Of a stretch of DNA of 64,000 nt, positions 44,069 to 53,967 are shown in pieces; within the stretch, counting starts at the first letter, position 1; each line of letters opens with the position of its first letter. The stretch is taken from the NCBI RefSeq assembly GCF_024733015.1, contig NZ_JANKJG010000015.1, positions 1 through 64,000 of the forward strand. The letters run 5' to 3'. A program made the translations under genes and the position numbers. The notes beneath the pieces were generated by a model that worked only from the letters and a program-made list of their open reading frames with translations, was not told the origin of the DNA and did not search any database. Source of the DNA: Pseudosulfitobacter koreensis. Lineage in GTDB: Bacteria; Pseudomonadota; Alphaproteobacteria; Rhodobacterales; Rhodobacteraceae.

Positions 44069-44872
44069 ATGGCGCATGATCTAATGAAGGGCAAGCGCGG
44101 GCTGATCATGGGCCTTGCCAATGACAAGTCAATCGCATGGGGCATCGCAAAGATGCTGGCGGATGCCGGTGCGGAGCTTGCGTTTTCCTATCAGGGCGAT
44201 GCGCTGAAAAAACGCGTGGACCCGTTGGCGGCCTCACTGGGCAGCGATATCGTCCTGCCCTGCGATGTGGGCGACGAGGCGTCGATCGACGCGCTGTTCG
44301 CCTCCCTGAAAGAGACCTGGGGCAACCTTGACTTTGTCGTCCATGCCATTGGTTTTTCTGATAAATCCGAACTGCGTGGGCGCTATGTCGACACCAGTCG
44401 CGGCAATTTCGCGATGTCGATGGACATCTCGGTCTATTCCTTTACCGCCGTGATGCAGCGTGCCGAAAAGATGATGAACCCCGGCAGCAGCGCCGTGACC
44501 CTTACCTATTACGGCGCGGAAAAAGTCATGCCGCATTATAACGTGATGGGCGTGGCCAAGGCCGCTCTTGAGGCATCGGTACAGTATCTTGCCGAAGATT
44601 TGGGCAAGGACGGTATCCGCGTCAACGCCATTTCGGCCGGTCCGATCAAGACGCTGGCGGCCTCGGGCATCGGTGATTTCCGGTACATAATGAAGTGGAA
44701 TGAGTACAACTCTCCCCTGCGCCGCAACGTGACCATCGAGGATGTGGGCAAGGCAGCGCTTTATCTGCTCTCCGATCTGGGCAGCGGCACCACCGGCGAG
44801 AACTTGCATGTCGACGCAGGCTATCATGTCGTCGGCATGAAGGCGGTCGACGCCCCCGACATCACGAAGTGA
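44069..44872 (+). CDS. fabI: Enoyl-[acyl-carrier-protein] reductase (NADH)
   Basis: A 267-aa SDR: GLIMGLANDKSIAWGIAKML (NAD binding), ELAFSYQGDALKKRV, then Y-x6-M-x3-K active site in TYYGAEKVMPHYNVMGVAKAALE, and SAGPIKTLAASGI. FabI reduces enoyl-ACP in fatty-acid elongation. ATG at 44069; a TTG precedes it. LysE starts 7 bases after its stop. Confidence 0.92.
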   Translation: MAHDLMKGKRGLIMGLANDKSIAWGIAKMLADAGAELAFSYQGDALKKRVDPLAASLGSDIVLPCDVGDEASIDALFASLKETWGNLDFVVHAIGFSDKSELRGRYVDTSRGNFAMSMDISVYSFTAVMQRAEKMMNPGSSAVTLTYYGAEKVMPHYNVMGVAKAALEASVQYLAEDLGKDGIRVNAISAGPIKTLAASGIGDFRYIMKWNEYNSPLRRNVTIEDVGKAALYLLSDLGSGTTGENLHVDAGYHVVGMKAVDAPDITK

Positions 44873-44879
44873 GCCTGCG

Positions 44880-45482
44880 ATGACGCCAGAGAGCCTGCTT
44901 GCCTTCAACGCGATCCTGATCGCCGCCCTGCTCAGCCCCGGCGCCGCCTTCCTGGTGTCGGTGCGCATGTCGGTCAGCGCGGGGCGCGCGGCGGGCATCG
45001 CCACGGGCTTCGGCCTGGCGACGATGGCGGCCCTGTGGACCACGGCGGCGCTTTTGGGGCTCGGTGGGATCTTCGCGCTGTTTCCGTGGGCCTATACCAC
45101 CTTGAAGATCGGCGGTGCGTTTTACCTGATCTGGATCGCCATCCAGACCTGGCGCCATGCCCGCGACACGCTGGGCGATGTATCCGTGCCGCGCGGGCGG
45201 GCCTTTCTGGCGGGGTTTCTGGTCAACCTCGGCAATCCGAAATCCATGCTCTTTGCCGCAGCGCTGATCGTCGTGGTCTTTCCGTCGGCGTTGAGTCCCG
45301 CGCATATCGCGCTGATCGTTGCCAACCACTTCGTGCTGGAAATGCTGTTTTACACCGCCTGCGCCCTGCTGCTGTCCAGCGGCCCTGCCCGTGCACGCTA
45401 TCTTGCGGCCAAACCCGTGCTGGACCGCATCGCGGCGCTGGCGCTGGGTGGCTTTGGCCTGAAACTTCTGACAGGAAAGTAA
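44880..45482 (+). CDS. LysE/RhtB family exporter
   Basis: A 200-aa membrane protein with six hydrophobic segments and the LysE signature: [27 protein letters not shown] near the N-terminus, then [18 protein letters not shown] and [18 protein letters not shown]. Exports amino acids or analogs; substrate unknown. Closely downstream of fabI. Confidence 0.88.
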   Translation: MTPESLLAFNAILIAALLSPGAAFLVSVRMSVSAGRAAGIATGFGLATMAALWTTAALLGLGGIFALFPWAYTTLKIGGAFYLIWIAIQTWRHARDTLGDVSVPRGRAFLAGFLVNLGNPKSMLFAAALIVVVFPSALSPAHIALIVANHFVLEMLFYTACALLLSSGPARARYLAAKPVLDRIAALALGGFGLKLLTGK

Positions 45483-45486
45483 TCCG

Positions 45487-45990
45487 ATGACCGACCGCTT
45501 GCCCCACGAAAAAGGCTTTCACATCAGCTGGGACCAGATCCACCGCGACAGCCGCGCGCTGGCGTGGCGACTGGCCGAACATGGCCCGGATGAGGGCGGC
45601 TGGCGCGCTGTGGTTGCGATCACCCGTGGCGGTATGGCGCCCGCGATGATTGCCGCGCGCGAGCTGGACATTCGCACTGTGGATACAATCAGCATCAAAT
45701 CCTATGACCATCAGGACCAGTCCGAGGCGCGCGTGCTGAAATCGCCTGACCCCGAACTGATGGGCGACGGAACCGGCATCCTGATCATCGACGATCTGGT
45801 GGACAGCGGCAAAACTCTCGAAGTGGTGCGCGCGATGTACCCCAAGGCGCATTTCGCCACGGTCTATGCCAAGCCCAAGGGCCGCCCGCAGGTCGACACC
45901 TTTGTCACCGAAGTCAGTCAGGACACGTGGATTTTCTTCCCCTGGGACATGGCGCTGCAATACGTCGATCCGTACCGCGGCAAGGACTGA
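45487..45990 (+). CDS. gpt: Xanthine phosphoribosyltransferase
   Basis: A 167-aa PRTase: [23 protein letters not shown] (base-binding), PRPP loop [13 protein letters not shown], and C-terminal [13 protein letters not shown]. Fits Gpt (xanthine/guanine salvage). Starts a few bases after LysE; likely same operon. Confidence 0.9.
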   Translation: MTDRLPHEKGFHISWDQIHRDSRALAWRLAEHGPDEGGWRAVVAITRGGMAPAMIAARELDIRTVDTISIKSYDHQDQSEARVLKSPDPELMGDGTGILIIDDLVDSGKTLEVVRAMYPKAHFATVYAKPKGRPQVDTFVTEVSQDTWIFFPWDMALQYVDPYRGKD

Positions 45991-46035
45991 TCTGCCCATC
46001 ATACACGCCTGCCCTTTCTAAACCGGAGCCGTCCC

Positions 46036-47217
46036 ATGTCCCTGCCACGCACCGCGACCACATTCGCCCCTCCGGTGATGGAGGCGCGCCGCTGGCTGGA
46101 CGGTGTCACCCATCCCGAAGGCCGTCCGCTGATCAACGTGAGCCAGGCCGCCCCGGTCGAGCCGCCCCCCCAAGCGCTGCGTCAGGCGATGGCCGATGCG
46201 GCGCTGACCCGCGACGATGCGCATCTTTATGGCCCCGTTCTGGGCATGCCCGCACTGCGGGACGCGCTGGCCGCACAGATCAGCAGCCATTACGAAGCGC
46301 AGGTCGCGGGCGATCACGTGGCGATCACCTCGGGCTGCAATCAGGCTTTCGCTGCCGCCATCGCGACGCTCTGCGCCGAGGGCGACGAGGTGATCCTGCC
46401 GACGCCATGGTATTTCAATCACAAGATGTGGCTGGACATGTCGGGCGTCGCTTCGGTTGCGCTGCGCACCCGCGACGATCTGCTGCCCGACGTCGATGAC
46501 GCGCGCGCGCTGATCACGCCGCGCACCCGTGCGATTGCGCTGGTCACGCCCAACAATCCCGGCGGTGTGGAATACCCCGCCGATCTGGTCCGCGCCTTCT
46601 ATGATCTGGCACAAGAGACGGGCATCGCCCTGCTGGTCGACGAAACCTACCGTGATTTCGACAGCCGCACCGGCGCGCCACATCCTTTGTTCCAGCGGGA
46701 CGGATGGCAAGACACCTTCATCCACCTCTATTCCTTTTCAAAGGCTTACCGCCTGACCGGCCACCGTGTCGGTGCACTTGCCGCGTCGCCTGCGCGTCTG
46801 GCCGAGGTCGAGAAGTTCCTCGACACCGTGGCGATCTGCCCCGGTCAGATCGGCCAGTACGCTGCCCTGTGGGGGCTGGAAAACCTGTCGCAATGGGTTG
46901 CGGGCGAGCGCGACGAGATCCTGGCCCGCCGCGCGGCCATCGCCGACGGGTTTGACGTGCTCAAGGCGCAGGGGTGGCGGCTGCTGGGTCTGGGGGCTTA
47001 CTTCGCCTATCTCGAACACCCCTTCGCGATGTCCTCGGCCGAACTTGCCCCGCGACTGGTGCGCGATGCGGGCATCCTGTGCCTGCCCGGCACCATGTTC
47101 TGCCCCGACGACGATACCACCGGCGCGCGCCAGTTGCGGATCGCTTTTGCCAACCTCGATGTGCCGGGAATCGCCGCGTTTTACAGCCGTCTCGCGGCAT
47201 TGGACCTGCTGCGCTGA
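46036..47217 (+). CDS. Class I/II aminotransferase
   Basis: A 393-aa PLP enzyme distinct from the 28975 gene: AHLYGPVLGMPALRD, TSGCNQAFAAAIATL, VTPNNPGGVEYP, VDETYRDFDSRTG, and PLP lysine in YSFSKAYRLTGHRVGA. Exact substrate unknown. Followed within ~60 bases by ppiD. Confidence 0.85.
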   Translation: MSLPRTATTFAPPVMEARRWLDGVTHPEGRPLINVSQAAPVEPPPQALRQAMADAALTRDDAHLYGPVLGMPALRDALAAQISSHYEAQVAGDHVAITSGCNQAFAAAIATLCAEGDEVILPTPWYFNHKMWLDMSGVASVALRTRDDLLPDVDDARALITPRTRAIALVTPNNPGGVEYPADLVRAFYDLAQETGIALLVDETYRDFDSRTGAPHPLFQRDGWQDTFIHLYSFSKAYRLTGHRVGALAASPARLAEVEKFLDTVAICPGQIGQYAALWGLENLSQWVAGERDEILARRAAIADGFDVLKAQGWRLLGLGAYFAYLEHPFAMSSAELAPRLVRDAGILCLPGTMFCPDDDTTGARQLRIAFANLDVPGIAAFYSRLAALDLLR

Positions 47218-47279
47218 CGCCCCTTGCCCCTGCCCTGCACGCTCGGTAGACAAGGCAAACTTTATCGAGGACCCGCATC

Positions 47280-49124
47280 ATGGCAGTACGCACGAAGAAC
47301 ATGTCGAAAACCCTGGTATGGATCTTGATGGGTCTGCTGATACTGGGCCTGGGCGGCTTTGGCGCGACCAACCTGTCGGGCACCCTGCGCACCGTGGGCA
47401 CCGTCGGCGACAAACACATCGACATCGACCAATATGCCCGCCAGCTCAGCCAGGAAATCCGCGCGGTCGAGGCGCAGACCGGCGAACAGCTGCCCTTTGC
47501 CCGTGCGCAAGCGATGGGCCTAGATCAATCCGTTCTGCAACGTCTGGTCCGCCAGCGCGCGTTGGACAACGAGACCGACAAGCTGGGCCTGTCCATCGGT
47601 GACGCAGCCCTGCGCGACGAGATCCTGCAAATCCGCGCCTTTCGCGGTGTGGACGGTGAATTCAACCGCGAAGGGTATCGGATGGCGCTGGAACAGTCGG
47701 GGATGAGCGAGAGCGAATTCGAGACAAGCCTGCGCGAAGAAGCCGCCCGCAGCCTGCTGCAAGGCGCCATCGCCTCGGGCGTCGTGATGCCCGACACCTA
47801 TGCAAAGACGCTGGTGGACTACGTGGGCGAGACCCGCGATTTCACCTGGTCGCGCCTGAACGCCGACGATCTGGACACGCCGATTGCCGCGCCGACCGAA
47901 GAAGAACTGCGCGCCTATCACAGCGAGAACCAGGCCGACTATCAGCGCCCCGAGACCAAAAAGATCACCTATGCGTTGCTGACCCCCGACATGCTGGTGG
48001 ACACAGTCGAGGTCGATCAGGCCGACCTGCAAGCTGCCTATGACGCGCGCGCCGAGCAATACCAGCAACCCGAGCGTCGCCTGGTCGAGCGCCTGCCGTT
48101 CCTGGATGACGAGGCTGCTGACCGGGCCGCCGCGGCGCTGGAAATGCAGGGCACCACATTCGAACAACTGGTGCAGGATCGCGGTCTGGATCTGGCCGAC
48201 GTCGACATGGGCGATGTCGCTCTGGACGAACTGGATGCCGCCGGCGAGGCCATCTTTGCCGCCGAAGTGGGCGATGTCGTGGGCCCGCTGCCCTCGCCGC
48301 TGGGGCCTGCGCTCTACCGCGTCAACGGCGTGCTGCCCGCGCAGAACACCACCTTCGAACAGGCGGAACCCGAACTGCGCGCCACGCTGGCCGCCGACCG
48401 TGCCCGCCGTCAGGTCGAAATTCAGATGAATGATTACGACGATCTGCTGGCAGGCGGCGCGACGCTGGAGGAACTGGCAGGCGAGAGTGCGATGACCGTC
48501 GACACCATCGACTGGTTCGAGGGCATGGATGACGCGATGTCGGGCTATACCGAATTCCGCGAGGCCGCGCAGGCGCTGACGCTGGACGACTATCCGCAGA
48601 TCGAACGCCTGAGCGATGGTGGCATCTTTGCCCTGCGTCTGGACGAGGTGATCCCCGCCCGCGACGCGACCTTTGAGGAGGCGCGCAAGGATGTGGCTGC
48701 CGACATGACCGCCGCCCGCACCGAGGCTGCGCTGACCGCCCGCGCCGAAGAGCTGCTGCCGCAACTGAAAGAGGGCGCAGGCTTTGCCGATCTGGAACTG
48801 GATTCCATCGAAGAAGCTGATCAGGCCCGCAACGCGTTCATCCAGAACACGCCGCGCGGCTTCATGGCGCAGGTCTTCGAGATGGACGAAGGCGACATCA
48901 ACCTGATCACCGGTCAGGGCATGGTCGTGATCGTGCGTCTGGACGACATCCTGCCAGCCCAGGACAACGCCGAAGCCACTGCCCTGCAAGAGCAGCTTGC
49001 CGAGCAGATGAACCAGTCGCTGTCGCAGAACATCCTGGACATCTACACCGCTGACACCACCATTCGGGCCCGGCCCCAGATCGACCAGCGCGCGGTACAG
49101 GCCGTTCACGTGAACTTTCCCTGA
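47280..49124 (+). CDS. ppiD: SurA-N/PpiD-type peptidyl-prolyl isomerase
   Basis: A 614-aa inner-membrane foldase: N-terminal anchor (TLVWILMGLLILGLGGFGA), SurA-N-like helical region (~30-190, with NREGYRMALEQSGMSESEFE), then a divergent parvulin-like segment (~230-360) and further repeats. Assists outer-membrane/periplasmic protein folding. trpE starts 15 bases downstream. Confidence 0.85.
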   Translation: MAVRTKNMSKTLVWILMGLLILGLGGFGATNLSGTLRTVGTVGDKHIDIDQYARQLSQEIRAVEAQTGEQLPFARAQAMGLDQSVLQRLVRQRALDNETDKLGLSIGDAALRDEILQIRAFRGVDGEFNREGYRMALEQSGMSESEFETSLREEAARSLLQGAIASGVVMPDTYAKTLVDYVGETRDFTWSRLNADDLDTPIAAPTEEELRAYHSENQADYQRPETKKITYALLTPDMLVDTVEVDQADLQAAYDARAEQYQQPERRLVERLPFLDDEAADRAAAALEMQGTTFEQLVQDRGLDLADVDMGDVALDELDAAGEAIFAAEVGDVVGPLPSPLGPALYRVNGVLPAQNTTFEQAEPELRATLAADRARRQVEIQMNDYDDLLAGGATLEELAGESAMTVDTIDWFEGMDDAMSGYTEFREAAQALTLDDYPQIERLSDGGIFALRLDEVIPARDATFEEARKDVAADMTAARTEAALTARAEELLPQLKEGAGFADLELDSIEEADQARNAFIQNTPRGFMAQVFEMDEGDINLITGQGMVVIVRLDDILPAQDNAEATALQEQLAEQMNQSLSQNILDIYTADTTIRARPQIDQRAVQAVHVNFP

Positions 49125-49138
49125 TACGGGATTTTGAA

Positions 49139-50647
49139 ATGGCTCTGACCCCCGCATATGACGACTTTGCCGCCGGTTTCGACGCTGGCCGCAATCAGAT
49201 TGTCTATACCCGCCTTGCCGCAGATCTGGACACGCCGGTGTCGTTGATGCTGAAACTGACGGGGGCTGCCGAAAACGCTTTCGTGCTGGAATCGGTGACA
49301 GGCGGCGAAGTGCGCGGGCGCTATTCGATCATCGGCATGAAGCCCGACCTGATCTGGCGCTGCACCGGCGAGACATCCGCCGTGAACCGCGCTGCGCGCT
49401 ATGACGCCGATGCGTTTCAGCCGATGGAGGGCAATCCGCTCGACGCGCTGCGGGCGCTAATCGCGGAATCGAAGATCGATCTGCCCGACGATCTACCGCA
49501 AGCGACGGCGGGTCTGTTCGGCTATCTGGGCTATGACACCGTGCGCCTGGTCGAACATCTGCCGGATGTGAACCCCGACCCGCTGGGCCTGCCCGATGCG
49601 TTGATGCTGCGCCCGTCGGTCGTCGCCGTGCTGGACGGGGTCAAGGGCGAGGTGACCGTGGTGTCGCCCGCGTGGGTCAATGACGGCCAATCGGCACGCG
49701 CGGCTTATGCGCAGGCGGCCGAGCGGGTGATGGACGCGGTGCGCGATCTGGAGCGCGCCATGCCCCGCGAAACCCGCGATCTGGGCGAGGCATCGGTCAG
49801 CGTCGAGCCGGTCAGCAACTTCAGCCATCAAGGCTATCTTGAGGCAGTGGAAAAGGCCAAGGACTACATCCGCGCCGGTGATATCTTTCAGGTGGTGCCA
49901 AGCCAGCGTTGGTCGCAGGCGTTTCCGCAACCGCCCTTCTCGCTCTACCGGTCGCTGCGCCGCACCAATCCGTCGCCCTTCATGTTCTATTTCAACTTTG
50001 GCGGCTTTCAGGTGATCGGGGCCAGCCCGGAAATCCTTGTGCGTGTGTTCGGCAATGAAATCACCATCCGCCCAATCGCGGGCACCCGGCCACGTGGCGC
50101 CACGCCCGAGGAAGACCGCGCGCTTGAGGACGATCTGCTGGCGGATCAGAAGGAACTGGCCGAGCATCTGATGTTGCTGGATCTGGGCCGCAACGACGTG
50201 GGCCGTGTGGCCAAGATCGGCACAGTGCGCCCGACGGAAGAATTTATCGTCGAACGCTACAGCCACGTGATGCACATCGTGTCGAATGTGGTGGGCGAGA
50301 TGGCCCCCGGCAAGGACGCGCTGGATGCGTTTTTCGCAGGGATGCCCGCAGGCACGGTATCAGGCGCGCCCAAGGTCCGCGCGATGGAGATCATCGACGA
50401 ACTGGAGCCGGAAAAGCGCGGCGTCTATGGCGGCGGTGTCGGTTATTTCAGCGCGGGCGGCGACATGGACATGTGCATCGCGTTGCGCACCGCCGTGGTC
50501 AAGGACCAGACACTCTACATCCAGGCAGGCGGCGGCGTGGTCTATGACAGCGATCCACAATCGGAATACATGGAAACCGTTCACAAATCCGGCGCGATCC
50601 GCCGTGCGGCAGAAGATGCGGCACGGTTCGGCGGCGGCAACGGATAG
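49139..50647 (+). CDS. trpE: Anthranilate synthase component I
   Basis: A 502-aa chorismate-utilising enzyme: LESVTGGEVRGRYSIIGMKP (tryptophan feedback site), AKDYIRAGDIFQVVPSQRW, NPSPFMFYFNFGGFQVIGASPE, IRPIAGTRPRGATPEEDR, ELAEHLMLLDLGRNDVGRV, and AGMPAGTVSGAPKVRAMEIID. Works with TrpG (53386), separated here by two genes, one of them on the opposite strand. Confidence 0.95.
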   Translation: MALTPAYDDFAAGFDAGRNQIVYTRLAADLDTPVSLMLKLTGAAENAFVLESVTGGEVRGRYSIIGMKPDLIWRCTGETSAVNRAARYDADAFQPMEGNPLDALRALIAESKIDLPDDLPQATAGLFGYLGYDTVRLVEHLPDVNPDPLGLPDALMLRPSVVAVLDGVKGEVTVVSPAWVNDGQSARAAYAQAAERVMDAVRDLERAMPRETRDLGEASVSVEPVSNFSHQGYLEAVEKAKDYIRAGDIFQVVPSQRWSQAFPQPPFSLYRSLRRTNPSPFMFYFNFGGFQVIGASPEILVRVFGNEITIRPIAGTRPRGATPEEDRALEDDLLADQKELAEHLMLLDLGRNDVGRVAKIGTVRPTEEFIVERYSHVMHIVSNVVGEMAPGKDALDAFFAGMPAGTVSGAPKVRAMEIIDELEPEKRGVYGGGVGYFSAGGDMDMCIALRTAVVKDQTLYIQAGGGVVYDSDPQSEYMETVHKSGAIRRAAEDAARFGGGNG

Positions 50648-50665
50648 ACAGAGGCCACCCATACC

Positions 50666-51703
50666 ATGAGCCGTCCCCCCTTCGAGATTGCAGGCAAACG
50701 CATCGCGGCGGGCACCAGCGACACCGTGGATCTGCCGGTGTCGATCCTGCCCGACCACACGCCGGTGCATATGTCCGTTCAGGTGCACCACGGCAAGCGC
50801 GAGGGCCCCGCGATGTTCGTCTCGGCTGCGGTCCACGGCGACGAGGTGATCGGCGTCGAGATCGTGCGCCGCCTGCTGCGCGCGCCGCAATTGTCCAGCC
50901 TTCGCGGCACGCTTCTGGTGGTGCCTGTGGTCAACTCATTCGGCTTTCTCAACCGCTCGCGCTATCTGCCCGACCGGCGTGATCTGAACCGGTGTTTTCC
51001 CGGCACGCCCTCGGGGTCGCTGGGGTCACGGCTGGCGCATCTGTTCCTGCACGAGATCGTCATGCGCTGCGATTTCGGGATCGACCTGCATTCGGCGGCG
51101 ATCCATCGCACCAACCTGCCGCAGTGCCGCATCACGCCGGGCGACAAGATCACCGCAAAGATGGCGCGCGACTTCGGCGCGCCGGTCATCCTGAACTCGC
51201 CGCTGCGAGACGGGTCGCTGCGCGGCGAGGCTGCCGCGCGGGGCACACCGGTGCTGCTCTATGAGGCGGGCGAAGGGTTGCGGTTCGACGAATTTGCCGT
51301 GCGCGCCGGTGTGGCAGGCATCCTGCGGGTCATGCGCGCGCAGGACATGCTGCCGGCCAAGGGCATCGCACGCGGCAAGGCCGCATCGCTGATCTGCAAG
51401 GGCTCGCATTGGCTGCGCGCGCCTGCGGGCGGCTTGCTGCGCACCTTTCGTGACACCGGCGAAGTGGTGGAAAAGGGCGATGTGCTGGCCGCCATCTCAG
51501 ACCCCTTCGGCCACATCGAGGTCGAGTTGAAAGCCCCCGACGGCGGCATCCTGATCGGGCGCGCGATCCTGCCCGTGGTCAACGAGGGCGACGCGATCTT
51601 TCATCTGGCGGAACTTGGCCCGCGCGCCGACGAGGACACGGTCGAGGATATGACCGCCCAGCTTGGGGCCGACCCGATCTTTGACGAAGACGAGATTATC
51701 TAG
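50666..51703 (+). CDS. Succinylglutamate desuccinylase/aspartoacylase family protein
   Basis: A 345-aa zinc carboxypeptidase-like enzyme: VSAAVHGDEVIGVEIVRRLL (zinc HxxE), DRRDLNRCFPGTPSG, GIDLHSAAIHRTNLP (zinc His) and LLYEAGEGLRFDEFAV. The C-terminal ~90 residues form a lipoyl-like barrel (AGGLLRTFRDTGEVVEKGDVLAAISDP). Family hydrolyses N-acyl amino acids; exact substrate unknown. Its placement between trpE and trpG is positional, not functional. Confidence 0.85.
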   Translation: MSRPPFEIAGKRIAAGTSDTVDLPVSILPDHTPVHMSVQVHHGKREGPAMFVSAAVHGDEVIGVEIVRRLLRAPQLSSLRGTLLVVPVVNSFGFLNRSRYLPDRRDLNRCFPGTPSGSLGSRLAHLFLHEIVMRCDFGIDLHSAAIHRTNLPQCRITPGDKITAKMARDFGAPVILNSPLRDGSLRGEAAARGTPVLLYEAGEGLRFDEFAVRAGVAGILRVMRAQDMLPAKGIARGKAASLICKGSHWLRAPAGGLLRTFRDTGEVVEKGDVLAAISDPFGHIEVELKAPDGGILIGRAILPVVNEGDAIFHLAELGPRADEDTVEDMTAQLGADPIFDEDEII

Positions 51704-51706
51704 CGG

Positions 51707-53179
51707 CTAGTCGTCCACCTGCGCCTTCAGCAGCGTCGACACAGGCACCAGCGCCACGCGTTCGGCCCGGTCCTGCAAGCCCCAGAGCAGCAGCGCAGAG
51801 ATCGTGTCGGGGCGCACGCGGCCCAGCATGATCACGCCGCCCTCTTGCCCTGCCCGGAACGCCGCCTGATCCAGAAAACGCCGGATCACGGTGGGCGTCT
51901 GGTCGGCACTGTCGAAATCGCGAAACACGGTGGCGGCGGGTATGCCTTCGCGCAGGGCCAGCTTTTGCGCGGTGTTCAGCCCCTTGGACTGCATCACGAT
52001 GCCATGGCCGCTGCCACCCAGAATGCCGACCACCTGATCCGAAAGAGCACGGTCGGCCTGAAAGCCGGTGCCGACCCCCTCCAGCACGCCGATGGCCTGC
52101 GGCACCGCGTCGAGCGCTGCGGCAACGCCGACTTCGGCATCGGACGGCGTGGCCCCTGCGGGCAGGTCGATCAGCGCCAGAACCTCAAGCCCTTCGGCGC
52201 GGTAGGCGGCAGCACGCTCGGCGGCGTCAGGCAGGGTCGCGTCGATGGCAAAGCTCAGCGGATAGGGAAAGCTACGCAGGGCGGCCAGACCGACGGTGCC
52301 GCCGCTCAGATCGGCACCATTGTCGATCAGCACGATGGACATCATCGGCTTCGACGGGTCGATCGCGTCCTGCTCGGTCATGAAGGCATAGGCGTCGATG
52401 GGGTCCTGGTCGGGTTCGAGCGCGGCTTCAGTTTCGGCCGCAGCTTCCGGGGCCTGCGCATCGGGAATTGGCACAGACGGCGTGTCACGATCCACCAGCG
52501 AGCCGACGCGCTGATCCAGCAGGGGCGTCTGCGCGGGCTCCTCTTCGGCAAGGGTGTCTTCTTCGGCTGCGGTGTCTGTTTCGGTGCCAGCGTCTGCGTC
52601 GGTATCTGCTTCAGAGACGACCTCCTCTTCTGCTGCGGGCGCGTCCACATCTGGCACAACCACCACCGTCACGCCATCATCCTCGACGTCAGCTTCGGAG
52701 GTGTCGAAACCGCTGTCCTCGGCCACTTCGGGCGCGGGCGGTTGGGCCGGTTCGGTGGAAATGCTCAAATCGTCCGCATCGGGCTGCGCGGGCAGCGCGG
52801 CCTGCGGGCTGGGCAACACCGGCTCGTCGGATTGGACAACCACGCCACCGTCGGCAACGGGCGCTTCGGGCGCGACAAGCCCGGCAGTGCCGCCGGTTTC
52901 GGGACGCAGCGGCGTGTCGGTGCCCGCGTCGCTCGCGGCGGCCACATCATCGGCCTGAGGCTCGGGCACCATCGGCGCACCTGCACCGGTCGCAAGATCG
53001 GCATCGCCCGCCATTTGCGGGGTCTCGGCGCTGCCCTCTTCGGGCGCGGCACCCACGACGGGGGCGGACACGACCATATCAGGTGCAGCCGGTGCATCGG
53101 CCTGAATCGACGCGATCCCCACCGCACCGACGCCGACCAAGGCCCCAACCATTGCTCCGCTCAAAAACCCTCGCGCCAT
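51707..53179 (-). CDS. Divergent polysaccharide deacetylase family protein (YibQ-like)
   Basis: A 490-aa protein: N-terminal membrane anchor/signal (GAMVGALVGVGAVGIASI), an ~240-residue acidic, proline/alanine-rich disordered region (many Ala-Glu/Asp, Pro), then a C-terminal divergent polysaccharide deacetylase domain (~270-490: MSIVLIDNGADLSGGT, FPYPLSFAIDATLPDAAERAAAYRAEGLEVLALIDLP). It probably acts on cell-envelope polysaccharide. Antiparallel between trpE and trpG. Confidence 0.8.
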   Translation of the reverse strand: MARGFLSGAMVGALVGVGAVGIASIQADAPAAPDMVVSAPVVGAAPEEGSAETPQMAGDADLATGAGAPMVPEPQADDVAAASDAGTDTPLRPETGGTAGLVAPEAPVADGGVVVQSDEPVLPSPQAALPAQPDADDLSISTEPAQPPAPEVAEDSGFDTSEADVEDDGVTVVVVPDVDAPAAEEEVVSEADTDADAGTETDTAAEEDTLAEEEPAQTPLLDQRVGSLVDRDTPSVPIPDAQAPEAAAETEAALEPDQDPIDAYAFMTEQDAIDPSKPMMSIVLIDNGADLSGGTVGLAALRSFPYPLSFAIDATLPDAAERAAAYRAEGLEVLALIDLPAGATPSDAEVGVAAALDAVPQAIGVLEGVGTGFQADRALSDQVVGILGGSGHGIVMQSKGLNTAQKLALREGIPAATVFRDFDSADQTPTVIRRFLDQAAFRAGQEGGVIMLGRVRPDTISALLLWGLQDRAERVALVPVSTLLKAQVDD

Positions 53180-53385
53180 GTCTGTTCGTCCCTGCCTGTT
53201 GCGTGCTCACCCTAACGGGTTTTTTGTACTCTTGTCATCGCCCACTGTGCCCTGTCTTCGGCCACTCTGCCCTGTCTTCCGGCCCCCGCCCCCTTGACGC
53301 TGACGGGCAAGCCTGAACAAGTGTGCCTCGCTTATACAGTGCAGGTGGCCTTGGCCTCCAGCCCCCTAAATGCAAAGTTTGACCC

Positions 53386-53967
53386 ATGCTGCTGCTGATC
53401 GACAACTACGACAGTTTTACCTATAACCTCGTGCATTATCTGGGGGAATTGGGCGCCGAAGTTGCCGTTCACCGCAACGATGCGCTGGATGTTCAGGCGG
53501 CGATGGCGATGAACCCCGCGGGCATCCTGCTGTCGCCGGGGCCTTGCGACCCCGATCAGGCGGGCATCTGTCTGGCGCTGACGCAGGCCGCAGCCGAAAC
53601 CCGCACGCCGCTCATGGGCGTGTGCCTGGGTCACCAGACCATCGGACAGGCCTTCGGCGGCAAGGTCGTGCGCGCGCCCGACATCGTGCATGGCAAGATG
53701 GGCGCGATGCAACACGAGGGTCGCGGCCTGTTTGCCGGTCTGCCCACCCCATTCGAGGCGACGCGCTATCATTCGCTGATCGTCGAACGCGCCACCCTTC
53801 CCGACTGCCTGGAAGTAACCGCCGAGCTGGACGACGGCATCATCATGGGCCTGCAGCACCGAGACCTGCCGATCCACGGCGTGCAGTTCCACCCCGAGAG
53901 CATAAGGTCGCAACATGGCCATGCGCTGCTGAAGAATTTCCTGGACGTGCTGAAGGTGCCCGCATGA
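53386..53967 (+). CDS. trpG: Anthranilate synthase component II (glutamine amidotransferase)
   Basis: A 193-aa class I GATase: [33 protein letters not shown], catalytic Cys in [16 protein letters not shown], and His/Glu in [14 protein letters not shown]. Supplies ammonia to TrpE. ATGA overlap with trpD. Confidence 0.95.
   Translation: MLLLIDNYDSFTYNLVHYLGELGAEVAVHRNDALDVQAAMAMNPAGILLSPGPCDPDQAGICLALTQAAAETRTPLMGVCLGHQTIGQAFGGKVVRAPDIVHGKMGAMQHEGRGLFAGLPTPFEATRYHSLIVERATLPDCLEVTAELDDGIIMGLQHRDLPIHGVQFHPESIRSQHGHALLKNFLDVLKVPA

Noticed and set aside
47520..49157. 545-codon minus-strand frame opposite ppiD
   Set aside because: Antisense to a complete ppiD; no ribosome-binding site and shadow-type composition.
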